Positions 9,356 through 18,659 of a stretch of DNA of 64,000 nucleotides are shown piece by piece. Within the stretch, counting starts at the first letter, position 1. Every line of letters starts with the position of its first letter. The notes under the pieces are model-generated. The model searched no databases, had not been told where the DNA came from, and saw nothing but the letters and a program-made list of their open reading frames with translations. Source of the stretch: JABMQB01 sp963666575 (GTDB taxonomy: Bacteria; Bacteroidota; Bacteroidia; Bacteroidales; Prolixibacteraceae); assembly GCA_963666575.2 (NCBI GenBank), contig CAXXYG010000027.1, forward strand, positions 496,001-560,000, written 5' to 3'. Made by a program: the position numbers and the translations under genes.

Positions 9356-10540
9356 ATGAATAAAATGAAAAAATTCATATCAATAATATGTGTGCTATTT
9401 ATTATAGTAAGTTGTAATGAACAAGCATACTACGAGATACCTCTCGATGAGAACGGAGATGTTCTGTTAACAGGTGTTTCAAGCACCGAAGGTACCGGTA
9501 TAAGTACACTCGACGACGCATTTACAGTTACTGCTACATTTGCTACTGCTAAATCAGGCGATGTAATGATGGTAGAATTACTTCAGTTGCAGACTCCTCC
9601 TGGGGGCGGTTCTGCAAAACAAATGTTACCTATGGCAGGAACACAGAAAGATGTTACTGTGGGTAGCGATTTAAAAGCTACAGTTTCATATACACGCGGT
9701 GAAGCAAATTTAAATAGCCCTGGAGATAACGTACGGGTTATTTATAACGGTGCTACCGATTTTGCCAAAGCAACTGTTGAAATGGTTCCTGCTGCAAATA
9801 GCTCAAAACCTAAAGTAAGTGGTATCGAAATTGATGTTGCCCGTACTGACGAAACAGCTTATTTTAATGTCACTGTTGAGCCTAAAGCTGCTGCTTATTC
9901 AGGCAGTTTGATTGCTCAAAGGAAAAATGGCACCAACGCTTCATGGGAAAATATTCCTGGTTCTCCTTTTACAGGTTCACAACCCTTTTTGGTTCCTATT
10001 TCGGGAAGCGATTTTATGGTTGGGAAAGACACAATGGAATACCGTTTTTCTTCTACATCAGGAAGTTATACCGATGAGATTAAAACGACCATCATTGTTC
10101 GCGATCCTTATTTCTATTTGAAAAAACAAGCCGAATTAGTTTTAGGTGGAGCTTCAGCAGGTAGAAATCTTTTGGTTAATGCAAGTGTTGCCGAAGATGA
10201 TGCTTCAGCAATGATAGCCGTTTCTGGTTCACTTTTAATACAAGGTGGCTCACAATGGTTGGCTGATGGAAACACAATCGAATTTGTTTCTTCAACTGCA
10301 TTATTGTACGATAAAAATAATTTAACAAATATTATCGTTGCTTTTAATGATGGAACACCTTCTGTTTCAGCTGATCCTATCGGCGGAGAAGGTTTTTACA
10401 TTTACAAAGCTGTAACTGGTACTGATACTGCCGATACATTTTACGGGATGTTAAAAATGACTAATGTTGTTCCTAATACTTCTGTTTCTTTCGAATACAG
10501 AATAGGAGACCAATATGCACACCTTTCAATCATAGAATAA
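9356..10540 (+). CDS. Surface lipoprotein of unknown function in the SusE/F position
   Basis: This 394-residue lipoprotein has a signal peptide ending VSC at Cys20. The mature part is rich in Ser, Thr, Gly and Ala, looks all-beta, and has no catalytic motif I recognise. It is the last gene of the sigma / anti-sigma / SusC / SusD operon and sits just before a strong terminator. In such loci this position usually holds a surface-exposed ligand-binding lipoprotein (SusE/SusF-like or DUF1735/DUF4843-like), which is my inference for the role. I cannot place it in a named family. Confidence 0.75.
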   Translation: MNKMKKFISIICVLFIIVSCNEQAYYEIPLDENGDVLLTGVSSTEGTGISTLDDAFTVTATFATAKSGDVMMVELLQLQTPPGGGSAKQMLPMAGTQKDVTVGSDLKATVSYTRGEANLNSPGDNVRVIYNGATDFAKATVEMVPAANSSKPKVSGIEIDVARTDETAYFNVTVEPKAAAYSGSLIAQRKNGTNASWENIPGSPFTGSQPFLVPISGSDFMVGKDTMEYRFSSTSGSYTDEIKTTIIVRDPYFYLKKQAELVLGGASAGRNLLVNASVAEDDASAMIAVSGSLLIQGGSQWLADGNTIEFVSSTALLYDKNNLTNIIVAFNDGTPSVSADPIGGEGFYIYKAVTGTDTADTFYGMLKMTNVVPNTSVSFEYRIGDQYAHLSIIE

Positions 10541-10550
10541 TAGTTAGGTT

Positions 10551-10587
10551 AAAGAGTACTGCGCTAATAACGCAGTGCTCTTTTTTT
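10551..10587 (+). terminator. Rho-independent terminator of the first SusCD operon
   Basis: A 13-bp stem (AAAGAGTACTGCG against CGCAGTGCTCTTT, one G-T pair) has a 7-base loop and is followed by a T-rich run. It begins 10 bases after the lipoprotein stop codon. Confidence 0.9.
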
Positions 10588-10590
10588 ATT

Positions 10591-11255
10591 CTCTTGCCTT
10601 TTCATAGTTTCTGCCCTCCGGTATAATGCACTAAAAAACTCAATTAAATTCTTCGGGTTTTTATAGAAATCACCTTGTATTTGCCAATCTAAATCAACAT
10701 CTTTTATCAGAAAAGCAAAACAAGCTGATTTTCAATTCACAATAAATGGCTTGCCTTTTCATATTTATCAAAAATTTTCTAATATACTTTTCAACCTTTT
10801 CCTATCGCTTTACATTCCTGCAAGTAATGCTTAAGCAGTCTAAATAAAAATTGATTTGTGGTTTTAAACTTAAAGTTGTGTTTTATGTCAAATACACTCA
10901 TTAATTAACCCATTCATATTATGAGAAAACAAATTCTGATGATTTTCACAAATTTCCCAGCTTTTATTTCACCAAAGGTTTAGGAGGTTACGGGAACCAG
11001 AAGATAGTCAGAGAAAAAATGCAGTAAACTTATTTGCAGATATAAGTTTTGTAATATGAACTATATCAGATGCATAATACCTTGTATCATTTATGTTGGG
11101 ATATAAATGAAGCACAACTTTATCTTCGCGAAATAATAATACTATTGGCAATGGTTGTATAGAATATAGTAGCGGAAGAAAAAGAATTATTTATTTAAAT
11201 TTTAGGTTGCATAGGTATATGCAATTATCAAAATATTAAAAGTATAGATTTTTTT
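10591..11255 (+). other. Intergenic stretch without a supported gene
   Basis: About 665 AT-rich bases separate the terminator from the FISUMP gene. Only a 20-codon frame starting at 10921 looks like a truncated signal peptide (MRKQILMIF), possibly the remnant of a lost gene. I see no RNA gene or repeat. Confidence 0.5.
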
Positions 11256-12557
11256 ATGTTAGATTTCAGATATACTATTATTGAAATTTTGGTTATAATA
11301 TCGATCTTTGGATGCAATAAAAATCAAATAACCTCTGAGCGGATACCCTCTGTTACAACTGCAAAAGTTACAAATATTGGTGTTACAGAAGTAATCTGTG
11401 GTGGTATAATTTCTGATGATGGAGGTTCACCTATAATAACTGCTGGTGTATGTTGGTCTGACTCCCCAATTCCTTCTGTTTTAAACAAAGTATCTTCTGG
11501 TGTGATAAGCTGCGATGGTACTTTTTTAAGCAAAATAACAGATTTGGAAGGGGGAAGGACCTATTTTATAAGAGCTTATTCTGAAAACAGCTATGGAATT
11601 GGTTATGGAACTACTGTAGTATTCAAAACGCTGAATGGGATCGATGAAGTTTTAACTGAACCTGTTACTAATTTAACCGATACAAGTGCAACATTAAACG
11701 GGAAAATAGTAATTGCTAATATGCCATCAACCGATATTATATTTGAGTTTGGACAAACTTACAATTACGAAAGTAAAAAAATGCTTTCGCAAAAACCAAT
11801 AACCCAAACAACAAATGAAAACGTCAGTGTGACAATCAACGGACTTATTCCCGGTACTACATACCATTACAGAATAAAAGCCATCAGTAATTCAGATACT
11901 ATTTACGGTACTGACATGACATTTAACACTTTAATAAAAGATGCCGATGGAAACGTTTACCATACGATACAAATTGGTAATCAGACCTGGATGCAGGAAA
12001 ATCTTCGTACTACAAAATACTCTAATGGCGATCTGATCGGAACAACGTCCACTCCCTCGCTTGATATTTCGGGTATTAATTACCCACAATATCAGTGGCC
12101 TTGTAGTATGGCTGCTGCCGGCAGGTACTACACATATTATACAATAATTGACAGCCGGAACATATGCCCACCCGGCTGGCATGTGCCAAGTGATGATGAG
12201 TGGACATCTTTAACAGATTATCTCTCAGATAATAATTATGGCTTCGAAGGAAATCGTCTTAAAATATCCAAATCATTGGCGGCCCAATCAGGTTGGGAAG
12301 AAGATTCTGCTCCCGGCAATGTTGGAAATGATCAGGCAAGCAATAATAAAAGTAGGTTTACGGGACTTGCAAGTGGTGGACGCTACAGTAACGGCGTTGT
12401 GGAATTTGTTAATCATCATGGTATATGGTGGAGTTCATCGGAAAGTTCTGACGATTTTGCTTTCTTTCGATGTATAGGTTATATTCCGGGAGTGGTATTC
12501 AGAGGTCATTTTAATAAGGCTTATGGTTTGCCAATTCGATGTGTAAAAAACAATTGA
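11256..12557 (+). CDS. FISUMP-domain surface lipoprotein with fibronectin-III-like repeats
   Basis: This 433-residue lipoprotein has a hydrophobic signal and lipobox FGC (Cys20). Two fibronectin-III-like repeats follow; both use the phrases VTNIGVTEVICGG / VTNLTDTSATLNG and end in YFIRAYSENSYG or YHYRIKAISNS. From about residue 228 comes a FISUMP domain (Fibrobacter succinogenes major paralogous domain), recognised by DADGNVYHTIQIGNQTWMQ, NICPPGWHVPSDDEW, and a C-terminal GIWWSSSE...LPIRCVKN. The family is widespread and surface-exposed in Bacteroidota and Fibrobacteres, with no established enzymatic activity. The gene is isolated between long non-coding stretches and may be a recent arrival. 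Confidence 0.88.
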   Translation: MLDFRYTIIEILVIISIFGCNKNQITSERIPSVTTAKVTNIGVTEVICGGIISDDGGSPIITAGVCWSDSPIPSVLNKVSSGVISCDGTFLSKITDLEGGRTYFIRAYSENSYGIGYGTTVVFKTLNGIDEVLTEPVTNLTDTSATLNGKIVIANMPSTDIIFEFGQTYNYESKKMLSQKPITQTTNENVSVTINGLIPGTTYHYRIKAISNSDTIYGTDMTFNTLIKDADGNVYHTIQIGNQTWMQENLRTTKYSNGDLIGTTSTPSLDISGINYPQYQWPCSMAAAGRYYTYYTIIDSRNICPPGWHVPSDDEWTSLTDYLSDNNYGFEGNRLKISKSLAAQSGWEEDSAPGNVGNDQASNNKSRFTGLASGGRYSNGVVEFVNHHGIWWSSSESSDDFAFFRCIGYIPGVVFRGHFNKAYGLPIRCVKNN

Positions 12558-12750
12558 TCAAACCTCTTATTTCCTGCTGATGGCTTAAAGGTTAGTAATT
12601 TTATTTACTTCCCCTTTATTGATGTCATTTGTTGACAAAAACTTTATTGAGCAGGATTAGTATTTATTTCCTTATTTTAACTGTAGTTATTTATTTTAAT
12701 AATACCTCAGCCATAATAATTTTTAAGGAATATAATAATTCACCACAAAT

Positions 12751-12787
12751 AAAAAGCCTGCAAATCAGATAATTTACAGGCTTTTTT
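12751..12787. terminator. Bidirectional hairpin between the FISUMP gene and tRNA-Gln
   Basis: AAAAAGCCTGCAAAT pairs with ATTTACAGGCTTTTTT across a short loop, with one mismatch. T-runs lie on both sides. It can end transcription of tRNA-Gln (minus) and of the FISUMP gene (plus). Confidence 0.8.
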
Positions 12788-12811
12788 ATACTTAATTATT
12801 TTCTTTTTAGT

Positions 12812-12883
12812 TGACCCGCCAAGGCTCGAACTTGGACTCTACTGAACCAAAATCAGTTGTGTTGCCAATTACACCACGGGTCA
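12812..12883 (-). tRNA. tRNA-Gln (anticodon TTG)
   Basis: This 72-base cloverleaf on the minus strand has a 7-bp acceptor stem (TGACCCG with CGGGTCA). The anticodon stem is ACTGA/TCAGT around the loop TTTTGGT, and the T-arm contains GTTCGAG. The anticodon TTG specifies glutamine. CCA is not encoded. Confidence 0.96.
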
Positions 12884-12913
12884 ATCATTAGTGTCTTTTC
12901 GTTAAAGACGGTG

Positions 12914-12942
12914 CAAAAATATAAAAAAAATCGAATCACAAA
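12914..12942 (-). promoter_or_regulatory. Probable promoter of tRNA-Gln
   Basis: On the minus strand a TTTG is followed after 17 bases by TATTTTTG, a TAnnTTTG -7 box, about 30 bases upstream of the tRNA. The spacing is slightly short of the usual 19-21. Confidence 0.55.
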
Positions 12943-13095
12943 CTATTCAAAAATAATTTTTCGCATTTTAAGAGTATATTTGTCGATATGCTTATTAAAA
13001 CATTAAATCAACTGAAGCTTTAAGAATAATTTAAATAATTAAATTCAAGTTCTTATTATAATTGGTTGATTAAAAAAAACATTTAATTATCTGGA

Positions 13096-16000
13096 ATGAA
13101 AAACTTTAAATTGGTAAACAATATCCTGGGATGGCTTGTATTTGTCATTTCGGCTACAGTATATTTATTAACGGTCGAACCCACTGTTTCGTGGTGGGAT
13201 TGTGGTGAGTTTATTACCAGCGCTTATAAATTCGAAGTTGGGCATCCACCAGGTGCTCCATTTTTTATGATTGTTGCCCGTTTTTTTACATTATTTGCCA
13301 GCGATACTTCCAAGGTGGCATTGATGGTTAATAGTTTTTCAGGCATTGCAAGTGCTGCGACTATATTATTTTTGTACTGGTCAATTGTCCACCTTGCAAA
13401 AAAATTATATCCTTCAGGAAAACTTACTTTGGGCGAAGAAATTGCCATTCTGGGAGCTGGACTGGTTGGTGCTTTGGCTTTTACTTTTACCGATTCATTT
13501 TGGTTTTCGGCTGTCGAAGGCGAAGTATATGCCTTCTCATCGTTTTTTACTGCAATTGTTTTTTGGGCTATCTTAAAATGGGAAAATGTTGCCGATGAAC
13601 CGGGAGCAAACAGGTGGTTAGTCCTTATTGCCTACCTAATGGGACTTTCAATTGGTGTTCACTTATTAAACCTTTTGGCTATACCGGCTATTGCATACGT
13701 TTATTATTTTAAAAAGTACAAAGTTACATGGAAAGGAGTAGTTGTTGCCGGAGTAGCTTCTATTGCTATATTAGGAGGTTTACAATACCTTATAATTCCG
13801 GGAGTAGCACGTTTAGCTTTTGCATTTGATTATGTATTTGTTAATTCTTTTGGCCTGCCTTTTAACTCAGGTGTTTTATTTATGGTTGCCTTAATTATCG
13901 CCCTTAGTGTAATAGGTATCCGATTCACAGAAAAAAAAGGAAAGGTAGTTTGGAATACGGCTATATTAATTATACTGGTTATCCTAATTGGTTATTCATC
14001 GTTTGCGCTGATATTGATTCGTGCTTCAGCTAATCCGCCAATGAATCAAAATCATCCGGATAATGCCTACAAATTATTATATTATTTAAACCGCGAACAA
14101 TACGGCGATCGTCCATTGTTTCATGGGCAATATTATACGGCTAATGCAATTGGCACCGAAGGAGAAAAAGATATCTACAATAAAATTAATGGTAAATATG
14201 TTAAAACCGGGACAGTTCCCGGGAAAACAAAATACAATCCAAAACTTGAAACCTTTTTGCCAAGAATGTATAGTACAAAAAGTGAGCATGTGAATGTATA
14301 TAAGGAATGGGGAAAAGTAAAAGGCACCAAAGTTCGAATAAATGAACGAGGCGAAGCAAAAACTGTAATTCGGCCAACATTTTTTGAGAACATGCGCTTT
14401 TTTGTGAATTATCAGGTAGGGCACATGTACATGCGTTATTTTATGTGGAATTTTGCAGGAAGGCAAAACGACAGGCAAGGGCATGGCGAGTTCGCCAATG
14501 GTAACTGGATCAGCGGATTTAAGTTTCTGGACGAAGCAAAAATTGGCCCTACCGAAAAATTGCCGGATCATATGAAAAATGACCCCACAACAAATAAGTA
14601 TTACATGCTGCCATTGTTGTTTGGAATAATTGGAATGTTATATCAATACAAACAAGGGGCTCAAGGAAAAAAGTATTTTTCAGTAACCATGTTGTTATTT
14701 GTTTTTACAGGTTTGGCAATTGTTGTTTATCTGAATCAAAACCCAATACAACCCCGTGAGCGCGATTACGCTTATGCGGGCTCTTTTTACGCTTTTGCCT
14801 TGTGGATTGGACTCGCAGTGCCGGCATTTTATTCAATGCTTAAAAAGTATGCCTCAGGTCCTGTGGTGGCAGGTGGAATTGTTTTAGCATCGTTAATTAT
14901 AGTACCAGGGATACTGGCATCCGAAAACTGGGACGACCACGATAGGTCAGGCCGGTTTATGGCGCGCGATTATGCAATAAATTATCTGGAATCGTGCGAT
15001 CAAAACGCCCTTCTCTTTACATATGGCGACAACGATACATTCCCTCTATGGTACGTGCAGGAAGTAGAAGGTGTTAGGCCCGATGTGAGGATTGTTAACC
15101 TCAGTTATTTGGGCATGGATTGGTATGTCAGCCAACAAAAAAACAAGATCAATGATGCAGGGCCAATGCCGTTTACATTTACGCCTGATAAATATTACCA
15201 GGGCAGGCGCGATTTGGTAATCCTTCAGGACCGTATGAAAGAACCAATTGACCTTGTTGAAGCAATGAAACTACTTGGCAGCGACGATGTCCGTAGTAAA
15301 GTAAAAGTATCAAGCGGAAATATGATGGATTATTTACCTTCCAAAAGTTTCTATCTAAATGTTGATAAAGAAAAAGTATTGTCAACAGGGACTGTTAAAG
15401 AGGAAAATGCAGCTTTAATTGCCGACCGCATTGATTTTTCAATCAACAAAAATTTTATTACTCAAAGTGAATGGGTGATATTAAATTTAATAGCAGCTAA
15501 TAATTGGGAACGTCCAATTTATTTTGATCATAGTTTAATTTATACCGGAAATATTTTTGTAACTGACTGGCTTCAGTTTGAAGGGATGGCATATAAATTG
15601 GTTCCTATAAAAACGGCCCGGAGAGGCATCTATACGGGAATGGTTGATGTAGAGAAATTGTATGATAAAGTGATGAATAAATTTGTGTGGGGAAATGTAA
15701 ACGATCCTGATGTATTTATTGATGATTATAACAACAAAGAAATCAGAATTATTCAGGCGCGGTACTTGTTTGCAAGATTGGCGCAGGAATTGACCGAAAA
15801 AGGCAAAAATGATTCTGCGATTGTTGTACTGGATAAATTGCAGGAAATATTTCCCAACGAAAAAATACCGTATTCATACGACTCTTTCCCGGCAGCTGAA
15901 ATATATTACCGTGCAGGAGGTAATGAGCAGGGAAATGAAATGGTACGTAAAATGGCAAAAAATAGCTTCGATAACCTTGAATATTATTTGTCGTTACCCA

Positions 16001-16161
16001 ACAACATGGTTGGTTATATAAAAGGGGAACAAGACAGGGAAATCAGGCAACTAAGAAACCTTACTATTATCACACGTAATTTTAAACAGGACGATTTACA
16101 TAAAGAGATTGACGACAAACTCCAGGAATTAGTTGCCCGGTTATCCGCGGGGAATCAATAA
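13096..16161 (+). CDS. DUF2723 / GT117-type polytopic membrane glycosyltransferase-like protein
   Basis: This 1021-residue membrane protein has the DUF2723 signature near its N-terminus (PTVSWWDCGEFITSAYKFEVGHPPGAPFF, given here only as the key residues D, E and HPPG). About ten or more hydrophobic segments follow within residues 10-620. The C-terminal soluble part has repeats suggestive of TPR helices (LFARLAQELTEKGKNDSAIVVLDKLQEIFP). The family is related to human TMEM260, an O-mannosyltransferase (GT117), so a lipid-linked-sugar transferase acting at the outer face of the inner membrane is a reasonable inference. The acceptor is unknown. Genes of this type are usually single and conserved in Bacteroidota. 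It ends three bases from a convergent gene. Confidence 0.85.
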   Translation: MKNFKLVNNILGWLVFVISATVYLLTVEPTVSWWDCGEFITSAYKFEVGHPPGAPFFMIVARFFTLFASDTSKVALMVNSFSGIASAATILFLYWSIVHLAKKLYPSGKLTLGEEIAILGAGLVGALAFTFTDSFWFSAVEGEVYAFSSFFTAIVFWAILKWENVADEPGANRWLVLIAYLMGLSIGVHLLNLLAIPAIAYVYYFKKYKVTWKGVVVAGVASIAILGGLQYLIIPGVARLAFAFDYVFVNSFGLPFNSGVLFMVALIIALSVIGIRFTEKKGKVVWNTAILIILVILIGYSSFALILIRASANPPMNQNHPDNAYKLLYYLNREQYGDRPLFHGQYYTANAIGTEGEKDIYNKINGKYVKTGTVPGKTKYNPKLETFLPRMYSTKSEHVNVYKEWGKVKGTKVRINERGEAKTVIRPTFFENMRFFVNYQVGHMYMRYFMWNFAGRQNDRQGHGEFANGNWISGFKFLDEAKIGPTEKLPDHMKNDPTTNKYYMLPLLFGIIGMLYQYKQGAQGKKYFSVTMLLFVFTGLAIVVYLNQNPIQPRERDYAYAGSFYAFALWIGLAVPAFYSMLKKYASGPVVAGGIVLASLIIVPGILASENWDDHDRSGRFMARDYAINYLESCDQNALLFTYGDNDTFPLWYVQEVEGVRPDVRIVNLSYLGMDWYVSQQKNKINDAGPMPFTFTPDKYYQGRRDLVILQDRMKEPIDLVEAMKLLGSDDVRSKVKVSSGNMMDYLPSKSFYLNVDKEKVLSTGTVKEENAALIADRIDFSINKNFITQSEWVILNLIAANNWERPIYFDHSLIYTGNIFVTDWLQFEGMAYKLVPIKTARRGIYTGMVDVEKLYDKVMNKFVWGNVNDPDVFIDDYNNKEIRIIQARYLFARLAQELTEKGKNDSAIVVLDKLQEIFPNEKIPYSYDSFPAAEIYYRAGGNEQGNEMVRKMAKNSFDNLEYYLSLPNNMVGYIKGEQDREIRQLRNLTIITRNFKQDDLHKEIDDKLQELVARLSAGNQ

Positions 16162-16164
16162 AAA

Positions 16165-16686
16165 TTATGGAATTTGTTTTTTTAATTTTAAAAGAAGCTT
16201 TTTACCTCTGGAAGAAATTCCGGGGGTATTATGGTATTCTATTTCGTGTTCGATAACAGAATATAGCTCTACCTTAAAATCAGGTAAGATTTCTGAAATG
16301 TTATAAAGTATTTGCATAGCATGTACCCTTACTGCAGGTGGTTCTGTTGAAGACAAGGTGTTGATGCAAAAATCAAGAAGAAATCCCATGTGTTCTTCAG
16401 GAATTTGGTTTTGACTAATCAATTTGAGGAAATGCCTTTTTTTACTCAAATTTTTCAGCGATGGCAAGTTTGTTATAAAAGCATCTATAAAAGGATGGAT
16501 TAATTCGGGAGACTCATCATAAATTTTATCCATAATATAGGCAGCCCTCCAGCTATGCTTATATTCTTCGCTAAGGATAATTTCCATTAATAAATTGATG
16601 CGTTCTGGGAATACAGGTATTTCCTTGATAAAAAAATCTATATTTTCCCATGAATTTATTAATTCTATTAATTCTTCTTTAGTCAC
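16165..16686 (-). CDS. HEAT-like alpha-solenoid protein, unknown function
   Basis: This 173-residue cytoplasmic protein has no signal peptide or membrane segment. It is built of regularly alternating amphipathic helices (INLLMEIILSEEYKHSWRAAYIMDKI, PPAVRVHAMQILYNISEIL), the appearance of HEAT-type repeats, which normally serve as protein-interaction scaffolds. No catalytic motif is visible. It converges with the GT117-like gene three bases away and diverges from the Nudix gene with only about 70 bases between start codons. Confidence 0.7.
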   Translation of the reverse strand: MTKEELIELINSWENIDFFIKEIPVFPERINLLMEIILSEEYKHSWRAAYIMDKIYDESPELIHPFIDAFITNLPSLKNLSKKRHFLKLISQNQIPEEHMGFLLDFCINTLSSTEPPAVRVHAMQILYNISEILPDFKVELYSVIEHEIEYHNTPGISSRGKKLLLKLKKQIP

Positions 16687-16743
16687 TAAACCTGTTTTAA
16701 GTTTTTTCCTTCTAAAATTAGTTTCCTATTTATATACGAATTA

Positions 16744-16751
16744 TAATTTTG
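16744..16751 (+). promoter_or_regulatory. -7 box very close to the Nudix start codon
   Basis: TAATTTTG matches TAnnTTTG and ends only four bases before the ATG at 16756. Any transcript from it would have almost no leader. Confidence 0.4.
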
Positions 16752-16755
16752 AAAT

Positions 16756-17151
16756 ATGATTAAAGTTGTTTGTGCAATTATTGCTGAAAATAATAAATTT
16801 TTGGCTACTCAACATAAAATAAATTCAACCCATCCATTAAAATGGGAGTTCCCGGGAGGTAAAATTGAGCCATTCGAAACATTTGAGCAGGCTGTCAAAC
16901 GCGAAATATTCGAAGAGCTATCAATTCATATTAAAGTTATTGAAAAACTAATGTGGGTAGAACATAATTATGGAAAACAACTCATACAATTATTTCCCGT
17001 TTTGTGTAATATTGAGAAAGGACAAATTGAATTAAAAGAACACAATCAATTTGGATGGTTCTCATTTTGGGAATTAGAAACCTTAGATTTAACAGCTGCA
17101 GACAAAAAATTATTACTGATCGAAGAAAACCGAAAACGATTATTAAAATAG
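16756..17151 (+). CDS. Nudix hydrolase, MutT-like (8-oxo-dGTP or related NTP pyrophosphatase)
   Basis: This 131-residue protein has a complete Nudix box: G35, E41, then REIFEEL with R49, E50, E53 and E54 (pattern GX5EX7REUXEE). The N-terminus (MIKVVCAIIAENNKFLATQH) and the length match the MutT/(d)CTP-pyrophosphatase group that cleans oxidised or unusual nucleotides. The substrate cannot be fixed from sequence. It overlaps the 3' end of the convergent membrane-protein gene by nine bases. Confidence 0.9.
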   Translation: MIKVVCAIIAENNKFLATQHKINSTHPLKWEFPGGKIEPFETFEQAVKREIFEELSIHIKVIEKLMWVEHNYGKQLIQLFPVLCNIEKGQIELKEHNQFGWFSFWELETLDLTAADKKLLLIEENRKRLLK

Positions 17152-17646
17152 ATTAGGAAAAATCTGGATGGCTGTAGTTAATATCACTGCCCAGGCAGTT
17201 ATTGAAATGATCATATATGAAATAACATGCCTTCTTTTTGAATAGTATTTTTTAACTAAAAAAGCTCCTAAGGGGATAGTCAATAAAACAGGTGTAGTAA
17301 AAATAATCCCCCAAAAACCATAACTCCTTTTTAACCGGGCAATAAATCTGTTCTTTTTTGAGAACACCTTTTTTATCGACCTCCTTTTTGTTTGTTTTTC
17401 ACAAAAAGCAGCATACCTCCTTTTTAAAAATTGAGGAACAAACCAACACAAAAATGGTTCTGCAATTTTGACTTTCTTAATAAACCATCCGCTCAGATAA
17501 TAAAAAAACAAAAATCCTCCTATACCTCCAATTAATACTGAAATTAATGCCTGTGTATAGTTTAACCCTATTAACCTGGCATATGGCATCATAAAAACAT
17601 ACTTAACTGATGCCAGCAAGATTATATGTGCTATTTTAAAAATCAT
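17143..17646 (-). CDS. Small integral membrane protein, unknown
   Basis: This 167-residue protein has four likely membrane segments (about residues 5-22, 32-52, 112-130 and 143-162) and a very basic central loop (KRRYAAFCEKQTKRRSIKKVF). The outline (YGFWGIIFTTPVLLTIPLGAFLVKKYY) resembles small SNARE-associated or multidrug-exporter-like membrane proteins, but I cannot assign a family with confidence. Its 3' end overlaps the Nudix gene by nine bases. Its start region faces the terminator of the duplicated secreted-protein gene. Confidence 0.65.
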   Translation of the reverse strand: MIFKIAHIILLASVKYVFMMPYARLIGLNYTQALISVLIGGIGGFLFFYYLSGWFIKKVKIAEPFLCWFVPQFLKRRYAAFCEKQTKRRSIKKVFSKKNRFIARLKRSYGFWGIIFTTPVLLTIPLGAFLVKKYYSKRRHVISYMIISITAWAVILTTAIQIFPNLF

Positions 17647-17821
17647 CGCCTACTTTCCTCCCCATTTTGTTTAAAACGAATTGATTATACAATTGTTTTA
17701 TTTTTGGGGGAAATAAAAGTGACTTTAAGGAATATTAACTTTTGCTGAAATCAAAAATATTTGTTTGAATGCTCCCTACGAAAACTGCATAAAATTTAAA
17801 TTTACAATTCAAATAAAAACA

Positions 17822-17855
17822 AAAATGGCAGGTTCAATTATGAACCTGCCATTTT
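17822..17855 (-). terminator. Terminator of secreted-protein gene, copy 1
   Basis: A perfect 15-bp inverted repeat (AAAATGGCAGGTTCA) with a 4-base ATTA loop is followed on the minus strand by a T-rich run. Confidence 0.92.
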
Positions 17856-17883
17856 GTATATGTTATAAAACCTTTCCTTATGC

Positions 17884-18450
17884 TTAGTCAACAATTGTAT
17901 AAGTTACTTTTACAGTTGTATTGTTTAACTCGTTAAGAGAAGTGTAATTTGCGTCTGTTTCATCAGCTAAAGCAAGCTCGTATGACATTTGATGCCCTTT
18001 GTTGCCTATTCCTGTATAACAACTTCCTACTCCTGTTACAATGGTTTTTGCTGTATTGTCAAGTAATACCTGGGCTCCGGATACGGCACCTTTGGCTCCA
18101 CGTCCATCAGCACTTGCAGCACCTGCTTGAACCAATAGTTTTAAACCGGCAGGTACAAGCTTGTCTAACTCAACACTAATTGTACGGGCAGTTGTTTTGT
18201 AAAGGATAGATGAATAATTTAAATAGGTTACAGAACTTTTAGTACCATCAACATCAAAATCTAATGCTGCGCCTGCTTCTGTTGGGGCAGCTGGTGCCAA
18301 TGTAATGTCTCCACCTACTACGTCGAGTAAGGCTACTCTGGGAACGTTAATAGTAACATTGTGGTTGCTTTTTTCAGTTTGTTGAGCTGAAACTAAGTTA
18401 GTACCAACGAAAGTTAATACTGCGATAAATGTAATTGCTAAATTTTTCAT
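17884..18450 (-). CDS. Small exported beta-rich protein, copy 1 of an identical pair
   Basis: This 188-residue protein has a classical signal peptide, probably cleaved after LVSA-Q (about residue 22). The mature chain of about 166 residues is rich in Ala, Thr, Val and Asn, contains a single Cys (GVGSCYTGIGN) and ends in the strand KVTYTIVD. It looks like a compact beta-sandwich of the kind found in fimbrial or adhesin-like periplasmic or surface proteins, but I do not recognise a named family. The gene is monocistronic, with its own -7 box, about 57 bases of leader and a perfect terminator hairpin. The second copy 1.53 kb away encodes exactly the same protein, so the duplication is either recent or kept uniform by gene conversion. 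Confidence 0.85.
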   Translation of the reverse strand: MKNLAITFIAVLTFVGTNLVSAQQTEKSNHNVTINVPRVALLDVVGGDITLAPAAPTEAGAALDFDVDGTKSSVTYLNYSSILYKTTARTISVELDKLVPAGLKLLVQAGAASADGRGAKGAVSGAQVLLDNTAKTIVTGVGSCYTGIGNKGHQMSYELALADETDANYTSLNELNNTTVKVTYTIVD

Positions 18451-18512
18451 GATAATGTGTTTTTAAATGTTTATAAATAATCTTTTCATCTTCAAAATCA
18501 ACTACAAGCGTC

Positions 18513-18520
18513 CAAACTTA
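18513..18520 (-). promoter_or_regulatory. -7 box of secreted-protein gene, copy 1
   Basis: On the minus strand TAAGTTTG matches TAnnTTTG, about 63 bases upstream of the start codon. It is identical in copy 2. Confidence 0.5.
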
Positions 18521-18627
18521 AAATGTTGATTCCGGTTGGTACATTGCAACCAATGTGCCATAAGATTTCAAATTGCTGACTATTAGCCCACTACGCATTT
18601 GACATATGTTAAGCATCGCTTCTGCAT

Positions 18628-18655
18628 GGGACAAATTTCCGAAAATGGGACAAAT
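18628..18655 (-). promoter_or_regulatory. Paired GGGACAAAT motif, candidate activator site, copy 1
   Basis: GGGACAAAT occurs twice (18628-18636 and 18647-18655) with a 19-base period, starting 178 bases upstream of the start codon. The same pair occurs at exactly the same distance from copy 2, although most of the DNA between 18564 and 18627 has diverged. A second conserved block (ACATATGTTAA) lies at 18602. Confidence 0.55.
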
Positions 18656-18659
18656 TGCA

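Larger units (their letters stand above)
17806..18563 (-). repeat. Tandem duplication, copy 1 (terminator, gene and leader)
   Basis: This segment is nearly identical to 19336-20094. Differences seen are a one-base indel and a point change just downstream of the stop codon, and two synonymous changes near the signal-peptide codons. Identity stops abruptly at position 18563, upstream of the -7 box. Confidence 0.95.

Noticed and set aside
10921..10983. 20-codon frame MRKQILMIF... in the long intergenic region
   Set aside because: Too short and isolated; at best the remnant of a signal peptide.
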